This document shows positions 8,364 through 17,045 of a DNA stretch of 64,000 nucleotides, in pieces. Each line of letters opens with the position of its first letter. The first letter of the stretch is position 1. Under the pieces are notes generated by a model that saw only the letters and a program-made list of their open reading frames with translations, had not been told where the DNA came from and ran no database searches. Position numbers and translations under genes: made by a program. Origin of the DNA: Flavobacteriaceae bacterium (GTDB taxonomy: Bacteria > Bacteroidota > Bacteroidia > Flavobacteriales > Flavobacteriaceae); assembly GCA_014238425.1 (NCBI GenBank), contig JABABD010000005.1, forward strand, positions 1-64,000. Reading direction: 5' to 3'.

Positions 8364-9116
8364 TTAGTTTAATAGTTCTATTACTTTTTCGGCTACACTT
8401 TTAGCAGCAGTAGGATCTTGACCTGTTACTAGCCGTCCATCTACTTGAGAATAGTCATCCCATCCTTTTTCTGAGAATGTAAAATCAGCACCTCTTTCTA
8501 TTAACTTTTTTTCAATAGAAAATGGGAAAGTGGCATAATACTCTGCGTCCATTCTTTCAAATTTGTCTGGAAACCCATTAACTTTTTTCCCGTTAACTAA
8601 GAAGTTACCATCTTTGGTTTTAAGGTTCGTTAGTCCAGCACTACCATGACAAATCGCTGAAATAATACCCTTTTGTTCTTCGTAAATGGTCATTGATATG
8701 TTCTGTATGGCGATATTTTCTGGGACACCAAACATAGCGGCTCCACCGCCACCATAATAAACAGCTTTGTAGTTTGATGTATTTATTTCTTTTGGTGATT
8801 TCGTGTGTTTTAATAGGTGCATAAATTCTGGACTATAGAGGTACTTTTTTTGTATTTCGCTGGAGGTGTTTAAATACCCTATCGGAATAGCTCCTCCTTC
8901 AGGGCTTACAAAATCTACAGAGTAACCAACTTTAACGAACTCGTCGTATGCTAATACTATCTCTGCAAAATGATTAGAAGTACTCAATTTGGAGTTGCCG
9001 TAATAATGCGCATTTGAGACAATGAACAAAATGCGATTTTCGTTAATTAAGTTGTTATTTTGTGAGCAACTGCCTAACCAAATTACTAGTAGTATGTATA
9101 TTGTTACATTTTTCAT
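8364..9116 (-). CDS. DJ-1/PfpI family lipoprotein (class I glutamine amidotransferase-like)
   Basis: Protein of 250 residues. An N-terminal lipoprotein signal with WLGSC gives a lipidated Cys at 17, which is unusual because most DJ-1/PfpI proteins are cytoplasmic. The core shows the family layout: an opening strand ILFIVSNAHYYG, DFVSPEGG, AVYYGGGG and the nucleophile elbow AICHGSAGL with C156/H157. Relatives of the HSP31/PfpI group act as glyoxalases, deglycases or chaperones. It is the first gene of a three-gene unit behind the candidate AraC operator and encodes one of three exported products. Substrate unknown. Confidence 0.85.
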   Translation of the reverse strand: MKNVTIYILLVIWLGSCSQNNNLINENRILFIVSNAHYYGNSKLSTSNHFAEIVLAYDEFVKVGYSVDFVSPEGGAIPIGYLNTSSEIQKKYLYSPEFMHLLKHTKSPKEINTSNYKAVYYGGGGAAMFGVPENIAIQNISMTIYEEQKGIISAICHGSAGLTNLKTKDGNFLVNGKKVNGFPDKFERMDAEYYATFPFSIEKKLIERGADFTFSEKGWDDYSQVDGRLVTGQDPTAAKSVAEKVIELLN

Positions 9117-9178
9117 GAAAACAGATATTTCGAAATTTGAAACAATGATAACTAGTTATAACAAAAAGGAAATAATGG

Positions 9179-9209
9179 TTTATAAATCGGGAGTTCGGAT
9201 TTATAAATC
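9179..9209. promoter_or_regulatory. Candidate tandem operator for the AraC-type regulator
   Basis: TTTATAAATC occurs twice, at 9179-9188 and 9200-9209, start-to-start 21 bases (two helical turns). The second copy lies in the 12-bp perfect palindrome GATTTATAAATC (9198-9209). The pair lies 63-93 bases upstream of the DJ-1 gene and just after the stop of the araC-type gene. Spacing and tandem arrangement fit an AraC dimer site; binding is inferred only. Confidence 0.5.
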
Positions 9210-9218
9210 TGTACGTAC

Positions 9219-10247
9219 TTACTGGGTTTTGAACTGAGAAGGTGTCATTCTGGTTTGCTTCTTAAAAGCCGTGTAGAAGGTGGATTTTGAATTGAAGCCA
9301 CATTCATAACCAATAGCTTCTAGCGTTAACTTTTCATCAGACAAAATTAATTGCTTGGCGGCATTGATGCGGTATTTATTTATGAAATTCGTGAAGCTGA
9401 TATCTAAATTGTCATTTAATAATTGTGATAATAGATGAGGGTTGATATGTAATTTCTTGGCAACATCTTGAAGTTTTAAGTTTGCATCTTTATACAAGAC
9501 TTCAGTTTTCATTAATTGTTTCAGATTCTTAGATAGTAACTTAGCTTCATTGGTGTCTATTTTTTTATCTGAATACTTGAGAGTATTACTAAAGATAGAT
9601 ATCTGCTTTCTTTTAAAATGAATTATAAGAAATAGTAGATAAAATATAAATGTAAAGGATAACGCACCAACAATATAGGACGTGTAAGCAACTGTTTTAT
9701 AGGCTATCCATACAAGAAAATTGCCAATAAAAATGCTTAATAGCCAAAAATCTAGGCCATTTACTTTCTCACTTTTGATGAATAATTTTTTAAGTGTATT
9801 TCTTAAGGTATATCCTGAGGCGAGTATATATACAAACCAAATCCAGTATACAATATATACACCTTTGGTAAACCAAAATTCGGGATATTCTGACCAAGGA
9901 CATAGTATTCCAATAATTGAAATACCTAGAAATAGTAGTGCAAAATGGTATTTCCAGTGTTTAATGCTATTATTGCCGGTTTTTACAACCGATTTCAAAT
10001 AAAAATATAAAGCAGGACCAATGAATAAACAAGCAGATATGCCTATTTGTAAGAACGTTCTCGATAAATTTGGATTAAAGTAGAAAAAAACGGATTTGCC
10101 AACTCGAATTGCTAACATTAACAACAAGAGCCCAAAAAAGAAGTTCGATATTGTCTTCGGCTTTTTATAAAAGAAAAAATAGAAACTTATAAGCAATGCA
10201 TTAAAAACACCTAGAGCGCTAAAGAAGAATAAGAATTGAGTTTCCAA
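9219..10247 (-). CDS. Membrane-bound AraC family transcriptional regulator
   Basis: Protein of 342 residues. The first 220 residues hold seven hydrophobic segments (for example FLFFFSALGVFNALLISFYF, FFFGLLLLMLAIRVG, YIVGALSFTFIFYLLFLIIH), placing the N-terminal part in the inner membrane. The C-terminal 100 residues are an AraC double helix-turn-helix: LQDVAKKLHINPHLLSQLL and LTLEAIGYECGFNSKSTFY, ending MTPSQFK. The architecture is known in Flavobacteriia and suggests a one-component membrane sensor. It precedes the DJ-1 / NTF2 / hydrolase genes on the same strand with a 102-base gap holding a tandem repeat that could be its operator. Confidence 0.88.
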   Translation of the reverse strand: METQFLFFFSALGVFNALLISFYFFFYKKPKTISNFFFGLLLLMLAIRVGKSVFFYFNPNLSRTFLQIGISACLFIGPALYFYLKSVVKTGNNSIKHWKYHFALLFLGISIIGILCPWSEYPEFWFTKGVYIVYWIWFVYILASGYTLRNTLKKLFIKSEKVNGLDFWLLSIFIGNFLVWIAYKTVAYTSYIVGALSFTFIFYLLFLIIHFKRKQISIFSNTLKYSDKKIDTNEAKLLSKNLKQLMKTEVLYKDANLKLQDVAKKLHINPHLLSQLLNDNLDISFTNFINKYRINAAKQLILSDEKLTLEAIGYECGFNSKSTFYTAFKKQTRMTPSQFKTQ

Positions 10248-10276
10248 ATTTTCATGGATTTTGACTAAAAGTAGGA

Positions 10277-10298
10277 AAATTAATCTTTTGATTAGTTT
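10277..10298 (-). terminator. Weak terminator after murI
   Basis: AAATTAATC (10277-10285) pairs with GATTAGTTT (10290-10298) around a TTTT loop, nine pairs with one G-U. On the minus strand the stem is AT-rich and merges into a short T run. It sits between murI and the araC-type gene. The stem is weak, so partial read-through is likely. Confidence 0.45.
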
Positions 10299-10332
10299 AA
10301 TGTTCTCATAAAAATATGAATTCTATATTGTT

Positions 10333-11115
10333 CTAAAAATTTAAAAACTCAACCGTATAATTTCTATCCAATAGCATTTTCAATACGTTAGGATTCCCAT
10401 TCGAGTAAAATTTCAAACTAGGTTTTTCCGTAGTTGTATTAATTAACTCATTTTTTTGTAAAATAGCTTTTGTTTGTTTAGCAACAGCTTCACCAGAATC
10501 TATAATTTTTATGTGTTTGGGAAGCATTTCAAGCAGTTGCGGGATAAGGTAAGGGTAATGTGTGCAACCTAGCACCAAATGATCTATATCTACATCTAAC
10601 ATGGGCTGTAAGTAATGCTTCAAGAGTGCTGTCATCTCTACACTGTTTATTTGTCCATTTTCAATCAATGATACAATGCCATCTCCTTCTTGCTCTATAA
10701 GGGTTACATCGTTGGCAAATAGATTGGTAGTTTTGTGAAATAAATCACTTGATAGCGTGCCTTTGGTGGCAAGAATCCCTATTGCTTTTGTTTTGGTGTT
10801 CAATGCAGCGGGCTTAATAGCAGGTTCTATTCCAATAAAAGGAATATCGTAGTTTTTACGGAGTGTTTTAATGGCGTTGGTTGTTGCCGTGTTACAGGCA
10901 ACGATAATAAGCTTACAGTTTTGATCAAGTAAATACTCTGTGTTTTTAATGCTTAGGGCTATAATGTCTTCTTTTGACTTTTCACCATAGGGTGCAAATT
11001 TGCTATCGGCAAGATAAATAGTATGTTCTTTTGGTAATAGCCTGTGTGTTTCTTTCCAAATAGAAGTACCTCCAACACCAGAATCAAAAATGCCAATAGG
11101 ATGATTATTACTCAT
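10333..11115 (-). CDS. murI: Glutamate racemase
   Basis: Protein of 260 residues, usual family length. Converts L-glutamate to D-glutamate for peptidoglycan in the cytoplasm. The signature parts are present: GIFDSGVGGTSIW with D11/S12, the first catalytic Cys in VACNTATTN (C74) and the second in LGCTHYPYL (C184). Downstream of the two ompH genes on the same strand but separated from them by a strong terminator, so it probably has its own promoter or lives on read-through. Gene order ompH-ompH-murI next to bamA and uppS is common in Flavobacteriaceae and fits cell-envelope synthesis. Confidence 0.97.
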   Translation of the reverse strand: MSNNHPIGIFDSGVGGTSIWKETHRLLPKEHTIYLADSKFAPYGEKSKEDIIALSIKNTEYLLDQNCKLIIVACNTATTNAIKTLRKNYDIPFIGIEPAIKPAALNTKTKAIGILATKGTLSSDLFHKTTNLFANDVTLIEQEGDGIVSLIENGQINSVEMTALLKHYLQPMLDVDIDHLVLGCTHYPYLIPQLLEMLPKHIKIIDSGEAVAKQTKAILQKNELINTTTEKPSLKFYSNGNPNVLKMLLDRNYTVEFLNF

Positions 11116-11130
11116 AGAGGTACAAAAATA

Positions 11131-11159
11131 AAAAAGCTGCCTATCAAAGGCAGCTTTTT
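11131..11159 (-). terminator. Intrinsic terminator between ompH and murI
   Basis: AAAAAGCTGCCT pairs with AGGCAGCTTTTT around a short ATCA loop. The stem is strong and a T run follows on the minus strand. It lies between the ompH stop (11185) and the murI start (11115), so it ends the envelope operon transcript. Confidence 0.85.
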
Positions 11160-11184
11160 AAAATAATATATTTTCAAAGTAGAA

Positions 11185-11685
11185 TTATATTCCTAATTCT
11201 TTTTTTACGTCAACCATAAGGTCTTTTCCATCTGCAACAATTAATGTTGCTGAATCCAATACATATTGTATGCCATGAGCTTTGGCAACTTTATCAATAG
11301 CTGCTTTCGCTTTTTCAGTAATTGGTTTCAAAAGATCAAATTCTTTTTGCTGAAGATCTTTTTGTGCATTCGCCTGATATTCCTGGATATTACGTTGTAA
11401 TCCTTGGACTTCTTGAACGCGTTTTTGATTTTCTTCGTCTGTCTGTGTTGCTGCTTCAGAATCGTATTGTTTCATCTTGTTCTGTAAAGATGCTGCTAAT
11501 TCCTTGATTTCCGCTTCATACGTCTTTCCTAACTTCTCGACATCAGCTTGAGCACTTTTCATAGCAGGCATAGCTTGTATAAGTTCTTGGGTGTTTATAT
11601 GAGCAACGTTACTTTGCGCTTGCATAAAACTCGTCATTCCAATAAAGAATACAGTTGCGAATAATAGGGTTTTTAATCGTTTCAT
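11185..11685 (-). CDS. OmpH/Skp family periplasmic chaperone
   Basis: Protein of 166 residues with signal peptide ending SFMQAQ. The mature protein begins NVAHINTQELIQAMPAM, the small beta body of Skp, then a long helical hairpin rich in Lys, Glu and Gln (residues 45-130), and ends in the closing strand IQYVLDSATLIVADG. Skp proteins hold unfolded outer-membrane proteins in the periplasm and deliver them to BamA. It follows a second, longer ompH and bamA in the same direction, which fits this role well. Confidence 0.92.
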   Translation of the reverse strand: MKRLKTLLFATVFFIGMTSFMQAQSNVAHINTQELIQAMPAMKSAQADVEKLGKTYEAEIKELAASLQNKMKQYDSEAATQTDEENQKRVQEVQGLQRNIQEYQANAQKDLQQKEFDLLKPITEKAKAAIDKVAKAHGIQYVLDSATLIVADGKDLMVDVKKELGI

Positions 11686-11719
11686 TTTAAATAGTATTAA
11701 TTGTGTTATAAATTTATTA

Positions 11720-12781
11720 TTAGTTGTTATTTGTACTGTCTTTAGCTTTCTTTTTTGCTTCTCGTTCTTCTTTGGCTTTGGCTCTAGCTTCTAGAATTTT
11801 CTTTTTTCGTTCTTCGAGTTCTTTTTTTCGTTCCTCTCGTGTTTTTGGAACTGCCTTTTCAGGAGTTTCTTCTGTTTTTGCTGGAGCTTTATCCTTTAGA
11901 TCTTCTTTAGTTTCAGAAGCTGAATTTTCATCTTCTTTACCACCATCTTCAAAAGGCGTGCCATTTTCCATTTTTTCATCTGGTTTGACTTCAAATGGCA
12001 GTTTTTTTTGTGGTGAATTGGCTGCTTTTTTCTTAGCGCGATCTTCTAGGATTTTTTTTCTTCTTTCAGCAGCTTCAGCTTTTTTCACTGCTCTAGCATC
12101 TAATGCAGCTTGCTTTTTGTCTTCGGCAATTTTTGCTCTAGCCTTTTTATTTGCTTCAACTTCTTTCTTTTTGGCCTCAGCTGCTTCATTTATTACTGGA
12201 ACTACTTCTTCTGCCTCAGCAGCTTTTCGATCTCTTTTATTTTGAATTTGTTTTCTTCTTGAAGCTCTTGTAATGGTTCTTAATACTTGCTCACTTATAT
12301 CAAAACGATCTGCAGAAAATAGAAGGTTTAATTCAGACTTGTCTACTATAAAATCAAATTTTTTGTTTGCGGCAATATCTTGAACTGCAGCGAAAATCTG
12401 ATCCTGTATAGGTTGGGCGAGCTGCTTTTTTTGAATCATTAAATCTCCATTCGGCCCAAAACGCTTTTGTTGATAATCCAATATCTCTTTTTCTTCAAAA
12501 AGAATATCCTCTTCACGCTCCTTTATTAATTCAGGAGTTAAAAGAACACTTTCATTACTTAAATCATTTCTCTTTTGATCAATCTGTCCTAGCTTCTGTT
12601 CGATTTCACCTTTCCATTTCTGAACCTTGCTATCTAATTGAGAAGTTGCCTCTTGATATTCAGGAACATTCTCTAAAATATATTCAGTATCAATATAGCC
12701 TATCCTTACACCTCTTTGAGCATTTAGAGTGTAACTCATAAGGGTAATCATGCTTAGTAAAAAGAGCGCTTTGATTTTCAT
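11720..12781 (-). CDS. OmpH/Skp family protein with long charged C-terminal tail
   Basis: Start set at 12781 because MKIKALFLLSMITLMSYTLNAQ is a clear signal peptide; the in-frame upstream ATG at 12829 would add 16 non-signal residues. The Skp-like part (about residues 20-180) includes VRIGYIDTEYILENVPEY and FDFIVDKSELNLLFSA. It is followed by roughly 170 residues of almost uninterrupted Lys, Glu, Ala and Arg, with repeated motifs such as RKKILEDRAKKKAA and RKKKILEARAKAK, predicted helical. Ordinary Skp is about 160-190 residues, so the tail is an added part; it could bind peptidoglycan, lipids or client proteins. It lies between bamA and the short ompH. Confidence 0.88.
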   Translation of the reverse strand: MKIKALFLLSMITLMSYTLNAQRGVRIGYIDTEYILENVPEYQEATSQLDSKVQKWKGEIEQKLGQIDQKRNDLSNESVLLTPELIKEREEDILFEEKEILDYQQKRFGPNGDLMIQKKQLAQPIQDQIFAAVQDIAANKKFDFIVDKSELNLLFSADRFDISEQVLRTITRASRRKQIQNKRDRKAAEAEEVVPVINEAAEAKKKEVEANKKARAKIAEDKKQAALDARAVKKAEAAERRKKILEDRAKKKAANSPQKKLPFEVKPDEKMENGTPFEDGGKEDENSASETKEDLKDKAPAKTEETPEKAVPKTREERKKELEERKKKILEARAKAKEEREAKKKAKDSTNNN

Positions 12782-12909
12782 CTTAATGTCATTTATAATT
12801 TTATCATAGTTTTTGCAACAATTCTCCAAAAATAACGAAATTATATCTGAAAAATTTCAACTATTACTTTAAAACATTGGGTTTCCGTTAAAAAGCAATA
12901 GTATCTGTA

Positions 12910-15537
12910 TTAAAACTGTTGACCAATTATAAAGTGTGTTTGCCAACCACTATTAATGGTTTGACCAGGAATTGGGTCATAACCATACCCAAAATCAATT
13001 CCTAGCAAACCAAATGCAGGCATAAAAATACGAATACCAGCACCAGCCGAACGCTGTATATTGAATGGATTGTAGTCCCTAAAACTATTATAAGAAGCAC
13101 CACCTTCCAAGAATGCTAATCCATAGATTGAGGCTGATTGCTTCAAAGTAATTGGATATCGTAATTCTAATGAAAACTTGTTGTATATACTACCACCATC
13201 TTGAGATGAAAGTGCTTGATCATCATACCCACGAAGTGCTACGACTTCACGACCATCTAAAGAAAATTGCCCGAGACCACTTCCGCCTAAAAAGAAACGC
13301 TCGAATGGGATGATACCTCTGTCATTATTATAAGCTCCTAAGAAACCGAATTCTACTTTAGGTCTTAACACCAATTTATCTACGATTCGAGTGTACCACT
13401 CGCCGCTAAACTTTACTTTATAAAACTCTAGCCACTTAAAACGTTCTTGATCGATTTCTGAACGTCTGTCGGCTGCTGCAGTTACTAAAGCAATATCATC
13501 TGGGTCTGTACTATTCCCTAAGTTTCCAATAGTCTCTTCGGTTTGCTCTCTTTCAGTCTTCAAAGCGCCATAGTCAACATCACTGAATAAGGAATATGGT
13601 AGCGATATCTTTGCAGATACACTAAAATTTGACCCACCCATTGGGTATATCGGATTTGGACCTGAACTATTTCTACTCAACCCTACAGTATAAGATAAGT
13701 TATTAGAGAACCCATCACCAAAAGTAAATAGTCCTGTGTTATAATTTTTTAAATTGTAATGTTGAAAACTAAGCGCTTGCGATAAAACGAAATAATCATC
13801 TGGAACAGATAATTTTTTTGCTAAACCAACGGAAAGTCCTGTAATATTGAAACGTCTGCTTTTGTCAGCTTTTCTTGTTTGTGGATTAAATAAGAATTGT
13901 TTGGTATGAGAAATTGAAGTAGAAAGTTGTACAGGTTTCTTACCTCCTAACCATGGTTCTGAAAACGAAAAACTATAGGTTTGGTAGAACCTGCTTGCTT
14001 GTAACCTTAGCGACAATCTCTGGCCGTCTCCCATAGGAATAGGTTTGTAAGCATCTTTTTTAAAGATGTCTTTAATCGAGAAATTTGAGAAAGAAAGCCC
14101 TAAAGTTCCAATAAAACCGCCGCCGCCATAACCACCTTGCAACTCTATTTGACTGGATCCTTTTTCTACAACAGAATATTCCATATCTAAAGTTCCATCA
14201 TTAGGATTAGGATTCTTGAAATCTGGAACAACTTGCTCTGCATCGAAAAACCCTAGCTGACTTAGTTCTCGAATAGTACGAATAACATTTGCCTTACTAT
14301 ATAATTGTCCAGGACGCGTACGGAGCTCTCTATAGATAACATGATCATTTGTTTTGTCATTGCCAACAACAGTAACATTATTGAAATATGCAGGTTTACC
14401 TTCTGAAATGCGGATTTCCATATCAATAACATTTCCGTCTGCATTTACTTCAACAGGATTAATCGTTGAGAACAAATAACCGCTATTTTGGTATAGATTG
14501 GTGAGATCGTCTGCGTCAGGTTTTTCGTCAGCAATACGTTCTTTCAAGAAAACACCATTATAGGTGTCTCCTTCACTAATTCCTAGTTGCCTTGTTAGTT
14601 GTGCATCTGTATATACTGTATTGCCTAAGAAGGTAATTTTTCCAAAACTATACTGTTCTCCTTCTTCAACATCAATATTGATTGATATAGTGTTATCGTT
14701 GTTCTTTATTATTGTGTCCGAAATGACACGAGCATCTCTATATCCTTTTTCTTTGTATCTGTCTATAATATTTGAAAGATCTTCTTTATAATCTGCTTCA
14801 ATGTATTTTGATCGTTTTAAGAAACGTATAGGATTCTTTTTCTTAGTGTTCTTCATTGCCTTGCGCAACTTCTTGTCACTAAGTTTTTCATTGCCATCAA
14901 ACACAATGTCTTTAACCTTTATTTTTTCTCCTTTATCAATATCAACTAACATATCAACCCTTACTTTCTGAATAGAATCGGTCACCTCATTAGTAGTGAT
15001 GTTGACTTTGGTATTTAAATATCCAGTTTTGCGGTATTTATTTGTTAGATAATTTTTGGTTGTGGTAATTAAGTTTTCTGTAACCTTTACACCTTTATTA
15101 AGTTTATTTTCTTTAACAATATCTTCAATCTTAGACTTTTTAATTCCTTCGATTTTCAGCACATTTAGTTCAGGTAAATCAGTAAGACGTATTTCAAGAA
15201 ATAAAGCATTCTCCTCGATCTTAATTATGTAGAGGTTAATATCGCTGAACAAATTACTGCTCCAAAGTTTTTTAATGGCTTTCCCAATTTTTTCATCACC
15301 AATAATTATGGCATCTCCTTTTCTTAATCCAGAGTAGGCCACGACTGTTGAAGCACCAAAACTGGTATTTCCAGAAACTGAAACATCTCCAATGATGTAT
15401 TTTTTTCCTTTTTCTAAGCCTGAGTCTTGCGCATATGCCGAAAAAACTGTAAAAACAGCTAAAATTAAAACAAGACTATATTGTAAAAGTGTTCTATTAT
15501 ATAAATGGCTACTTAATCTGTTCACTTGTTTTCCCAA
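12910..15537 (-). CDS. bamA: Outer membrane protein assembly factor BamA
   Basis: Protein of 875 residues with a signal peptide ending SAYAQ. Five POTRA domains follow (recognisable starts include INLYIIKIEENALFLEI, KVKDIVFDGNEKLSDKKL and FGKITFLGNTVYTDAQL), then an Omp85 beta barrel from about residue 470 that ends in a terminal aromatic (IIGQQF). The barrel has the conserved LRGYDD motif of the lid loop. It inserts beta-barrel proteins into the outer membrane. Its start overlaps the end of uppS by 29 bases, so the two are translationally linked, and the ompH/skp chaperone genes follow it. Confidence 0.95.
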   Translation of the reverse strand: MGKQVNRLSSHLYNRTLLQYSLVLILAVFTVFSAYAQDSGLEKGKKYIIGDVSVSGNTSFGASTVVAYSGLRKGDAIIIGDEKIGKAIKKLWSSNLFSDINLYIIKIEENALFLEIRLTDLPELNVLKIEGIKKSKIEDIVKENKLNKGVKVTENLITTTKNYLTNKYRKTGYLNTKVNITTNEVTDSIQKVRVDMLVDIDKGEKIKVKDIVFDGNEKLSDKKLRKAMKNTKKKNPIRFLKRSKYIEADYKEDLSNIIDRYKEKGYRDARVISDTIIKNNDNTISINIDVEEGEQYSFGKITFLGNTVYTDAQLTRQLGISEGDTYNGVFLKERIADEKPDADDLTNLYQNSGYLFSTINPVEVNADGNVIDMEIRISEGKPAYFNNVTVVGNDKTNDHVIYRELRTRPGQLYSKANVIRTIRELSQLGFFDAEQVVPDFKNPNPNDGTLDMEYSVVEKGSSQIELQGGYGGGGFIGTLGLSFSNFSIKDIFKKDAYKPIPMGDGQRLSLRLQASRFYQTYSFSFSEPWLGGKKPVQLSTSISHTKQFLFNPQTRKADKSRRFNITGLSVGLAKKLSVPDDYFVLSQALSFQHYNLKNYNTGLFTFGDGFSNNLSYTVGLSRNSSGPNPIYPMGGSNFSVSAKISLPYSLFSDVDYGALKTEREQTEETIGNLGNSTDPDDIALVTAAADRRSEIDQERFKWLEFYKVKFSGEWYTRIVDKLVLRPKVEFGFLGAYNNDRGIIPFERFFLGGSGLGQFSLDGREVVALRGYDDQALSSQDGGSIYNKFSLELRYPITLKQSASIYGLAFLEGGASYNSFRDYNPFNIQRSAGAGIRIFMPAFGLLGIDFGYGYDPIPGQTINSGWQTHFIIGQQF

Positions 15538-16282
15538 ATCTTCTTTCTCTTTGTTGATAATTTAAAATTGCCTCATACAAATGATTTTTTGTAAAATCAG
15601 GCCATAATATTTCCGTAAAATATAGCTCGGCATATGCGATTTGCCATAAAAGGAAATTACTTATTCGTTGTTCTCCACTTGTTCTCACAAGCAAATCTAC
15701 ATCTGGTAAATTTTGCGTGTAAAGATGCTCAATAATAACTGATTCATCAATATTTTCGGGAGAAATTATATTATTTTTAACTTTAAGGCTTATTTCTTTT
15801 AAAGCATTGGTAATCTCTTCTCTTGAACCATAACTTAAAGCCAAGGTTAAAGTCATCCTATTGTTATCTTTTGTTTTCTCAACAACTTCCAATAGCTCTT
15901 TTTTTGCACTTACAGGAAGTGCATTAATATTGCCAATGGTTGATAGTTTAATATTGTTGTCTTGTAGCGTGCTTATTTCTTTTTTAAGTGAAGATACCAG
16001 TAGTTTCATTAAAGTTTGTACTTCTAACTTAGGGCGGTTCCAATTTTCTGTAGAAAAAGCATAAAGGGTAAGAAATTCTATGCCTATCTCTGAAGCACTC
16101 TCCACCGCCTCACGAACAGCTTTTGTGCCATTTTCATGACCAAAAGCTCTTATCATACCCTTCTGTTTTGCCCAACGACCGTTACCATCCATAATAATGG
16201 CAATATGCTTAGGCAATTTGTCTATATGTATTTGCTCTTTAAGTGTCACTTTAAAAATAGCAGTCGCAGGGTTTGCGGCCAA
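15509..16282 (-). CDS. uppS: Isoprenyl transferase (undecaprenyl diphosphate synthase family)
   Basis: Protein of up to 257 residues. It makes the C55 lipid carrier for peptidoglycan and O-antigen by adding isopentenyl units in cis. Motifs: HIAIIMDGNGRWAKQKG with catalytic D32, LTLYAFSTENWNRP, and RTSGEQRISNFLLWQIAYAE. The listed ATG overlaps the upstream DUF6089 gene by 32 bases; a GTG at 16249, one base after that stop, would remove the overlap and give 246 residues, closer to the family length. Both remain possible. It is in the bamA / ompH envelope run. Confidence 0.95.
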   Translation of the reverse strand: MAANPATAIFKVTLKEQIHIDKLPKHIAIIMDGNGRWAKQKGMIRAFGHENGTKAVREAVESASEIGIEFLTLYAFSTENWNRPKLEVQTLMKLLVSSLKKEISTLQDNNIKLSTIGNINALPVSAKKELLEVVEKTKDNNRMTLTLALSYGSREEITNALKEISLKVKNNIISPENIDESVIIEHLYTQNLPDVDLLVRTSGEQRISNFLLWQIAYAELYFTEILWPDFTKNHLYEAILNYQQRERRFGKTSEQIK

Positions 16283-16946
16283 AGGTAAAGGTTAGAGTGA
16301 TACCAGTGAAAACATACCAATCATTATTATTAACATTTCCGAAACTACGTTGAGCTAATGTATCAGAATCTGGAACACTTCCATCTATTTCATCAGTAAA
16401 GGTATATCTGGCACCGACTTCAAGTGCTGCTACTATTTTCTCGGTAAAGGTAGTTTTGTATCCTAGTACAATAGGAATCCCGAAAACATTGGATTTAGTG
16501 TTTTCGCCTCTTTTAATTCCGTTTGAGTCAAAATAGTAATTGTCTAAATTGAAATATGAAATACCTGTATATATATAAGGAGAAGATTTTGTCTTCCCGT
16601 CTTCTTCATGGAGGTCAAAATCCAAGAAATTAAATTCTATTCCAGCAGAAAGCTCTATAATACTTGTGGTAAAGGAAAAACCTCTTTGTTTGCGACGCAC
16701 ATCATCAGACTTTGCATCAACACCTTCTAAATCAGTAACAATAGCTGTGAATCTAAAGGAATGTCTTGGGCTTCGATTCCATTTATAAATACCTCCAAAT
16801 GCCAATTGATTTGGGGATATATAACTCGTAGACCCAACATCTCCAATAAAATTACTACCACCAACAAAGCCACCAATTTCGTGTGTTTGCGAATAGATTA
16901 AATCGTTGACGCTAAAAATCATCAATAATATGATCAGATACCTCAT
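16251..16946 (-). CDS. DUF6089 family outer-membrane beta-barrel-like protein
   Basis: Protein of 231 residues with a signal peptide ending LIYSQ. It begins THEIGGFVGGSNFIGDVG, characteristic of the DUF6089 family that always sits next to uppS/bamA in Flavobacteriia. The pattern of alternating aromatic and polar residues and a terminal strand (YVFTGITLTFTFGRK) suggests a small outer-membrane barrel. Function unknown; a role alongside BamA is an inference from conserved position only. Its last codons overlap uppS if that gene uses its first ATG. Confidence 0.85.
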   Translation of the reverse strand: MRYLIILLMIFSVNDLIYSQTHEIGGFVGGSNFIGDVGSTSYISPNQLAFGGIYKWNRSPRHSFRFTAIVTDLEGVDAKSDDVRRKQRGFSFTTSIIELSAGIEFNFLDFDLHEEDGKTKSSPYIYTGISYFNLDNYYFDSNGIKRGENTKSNVFGIPIVLGYKTTFTEKIVAALEVGARYTFTDEIDGSVPDSDTLAQRSFGNVNNNDWYVFTGITLTFTFGRKPCDCYF

Positions 16947-17045
16947 AGATATTCAAAAGTTTGCAAATATAATAAATAAGATGAGCCTATTATAATTTGG
17001 GTTAATATGTATGAGTGTAAAACAGAAAATGTCTGGTTTTATTGC

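Noticed and set aside
11724..12245. Plus-strand frame of 173 codons rich in Ser, Phe and Ala
   Set aside because: It is antisense to the Lys/Glu-rich tail of the OmpH-like gene; the low-complexity composition simply mirrors AAA/GAA codons.
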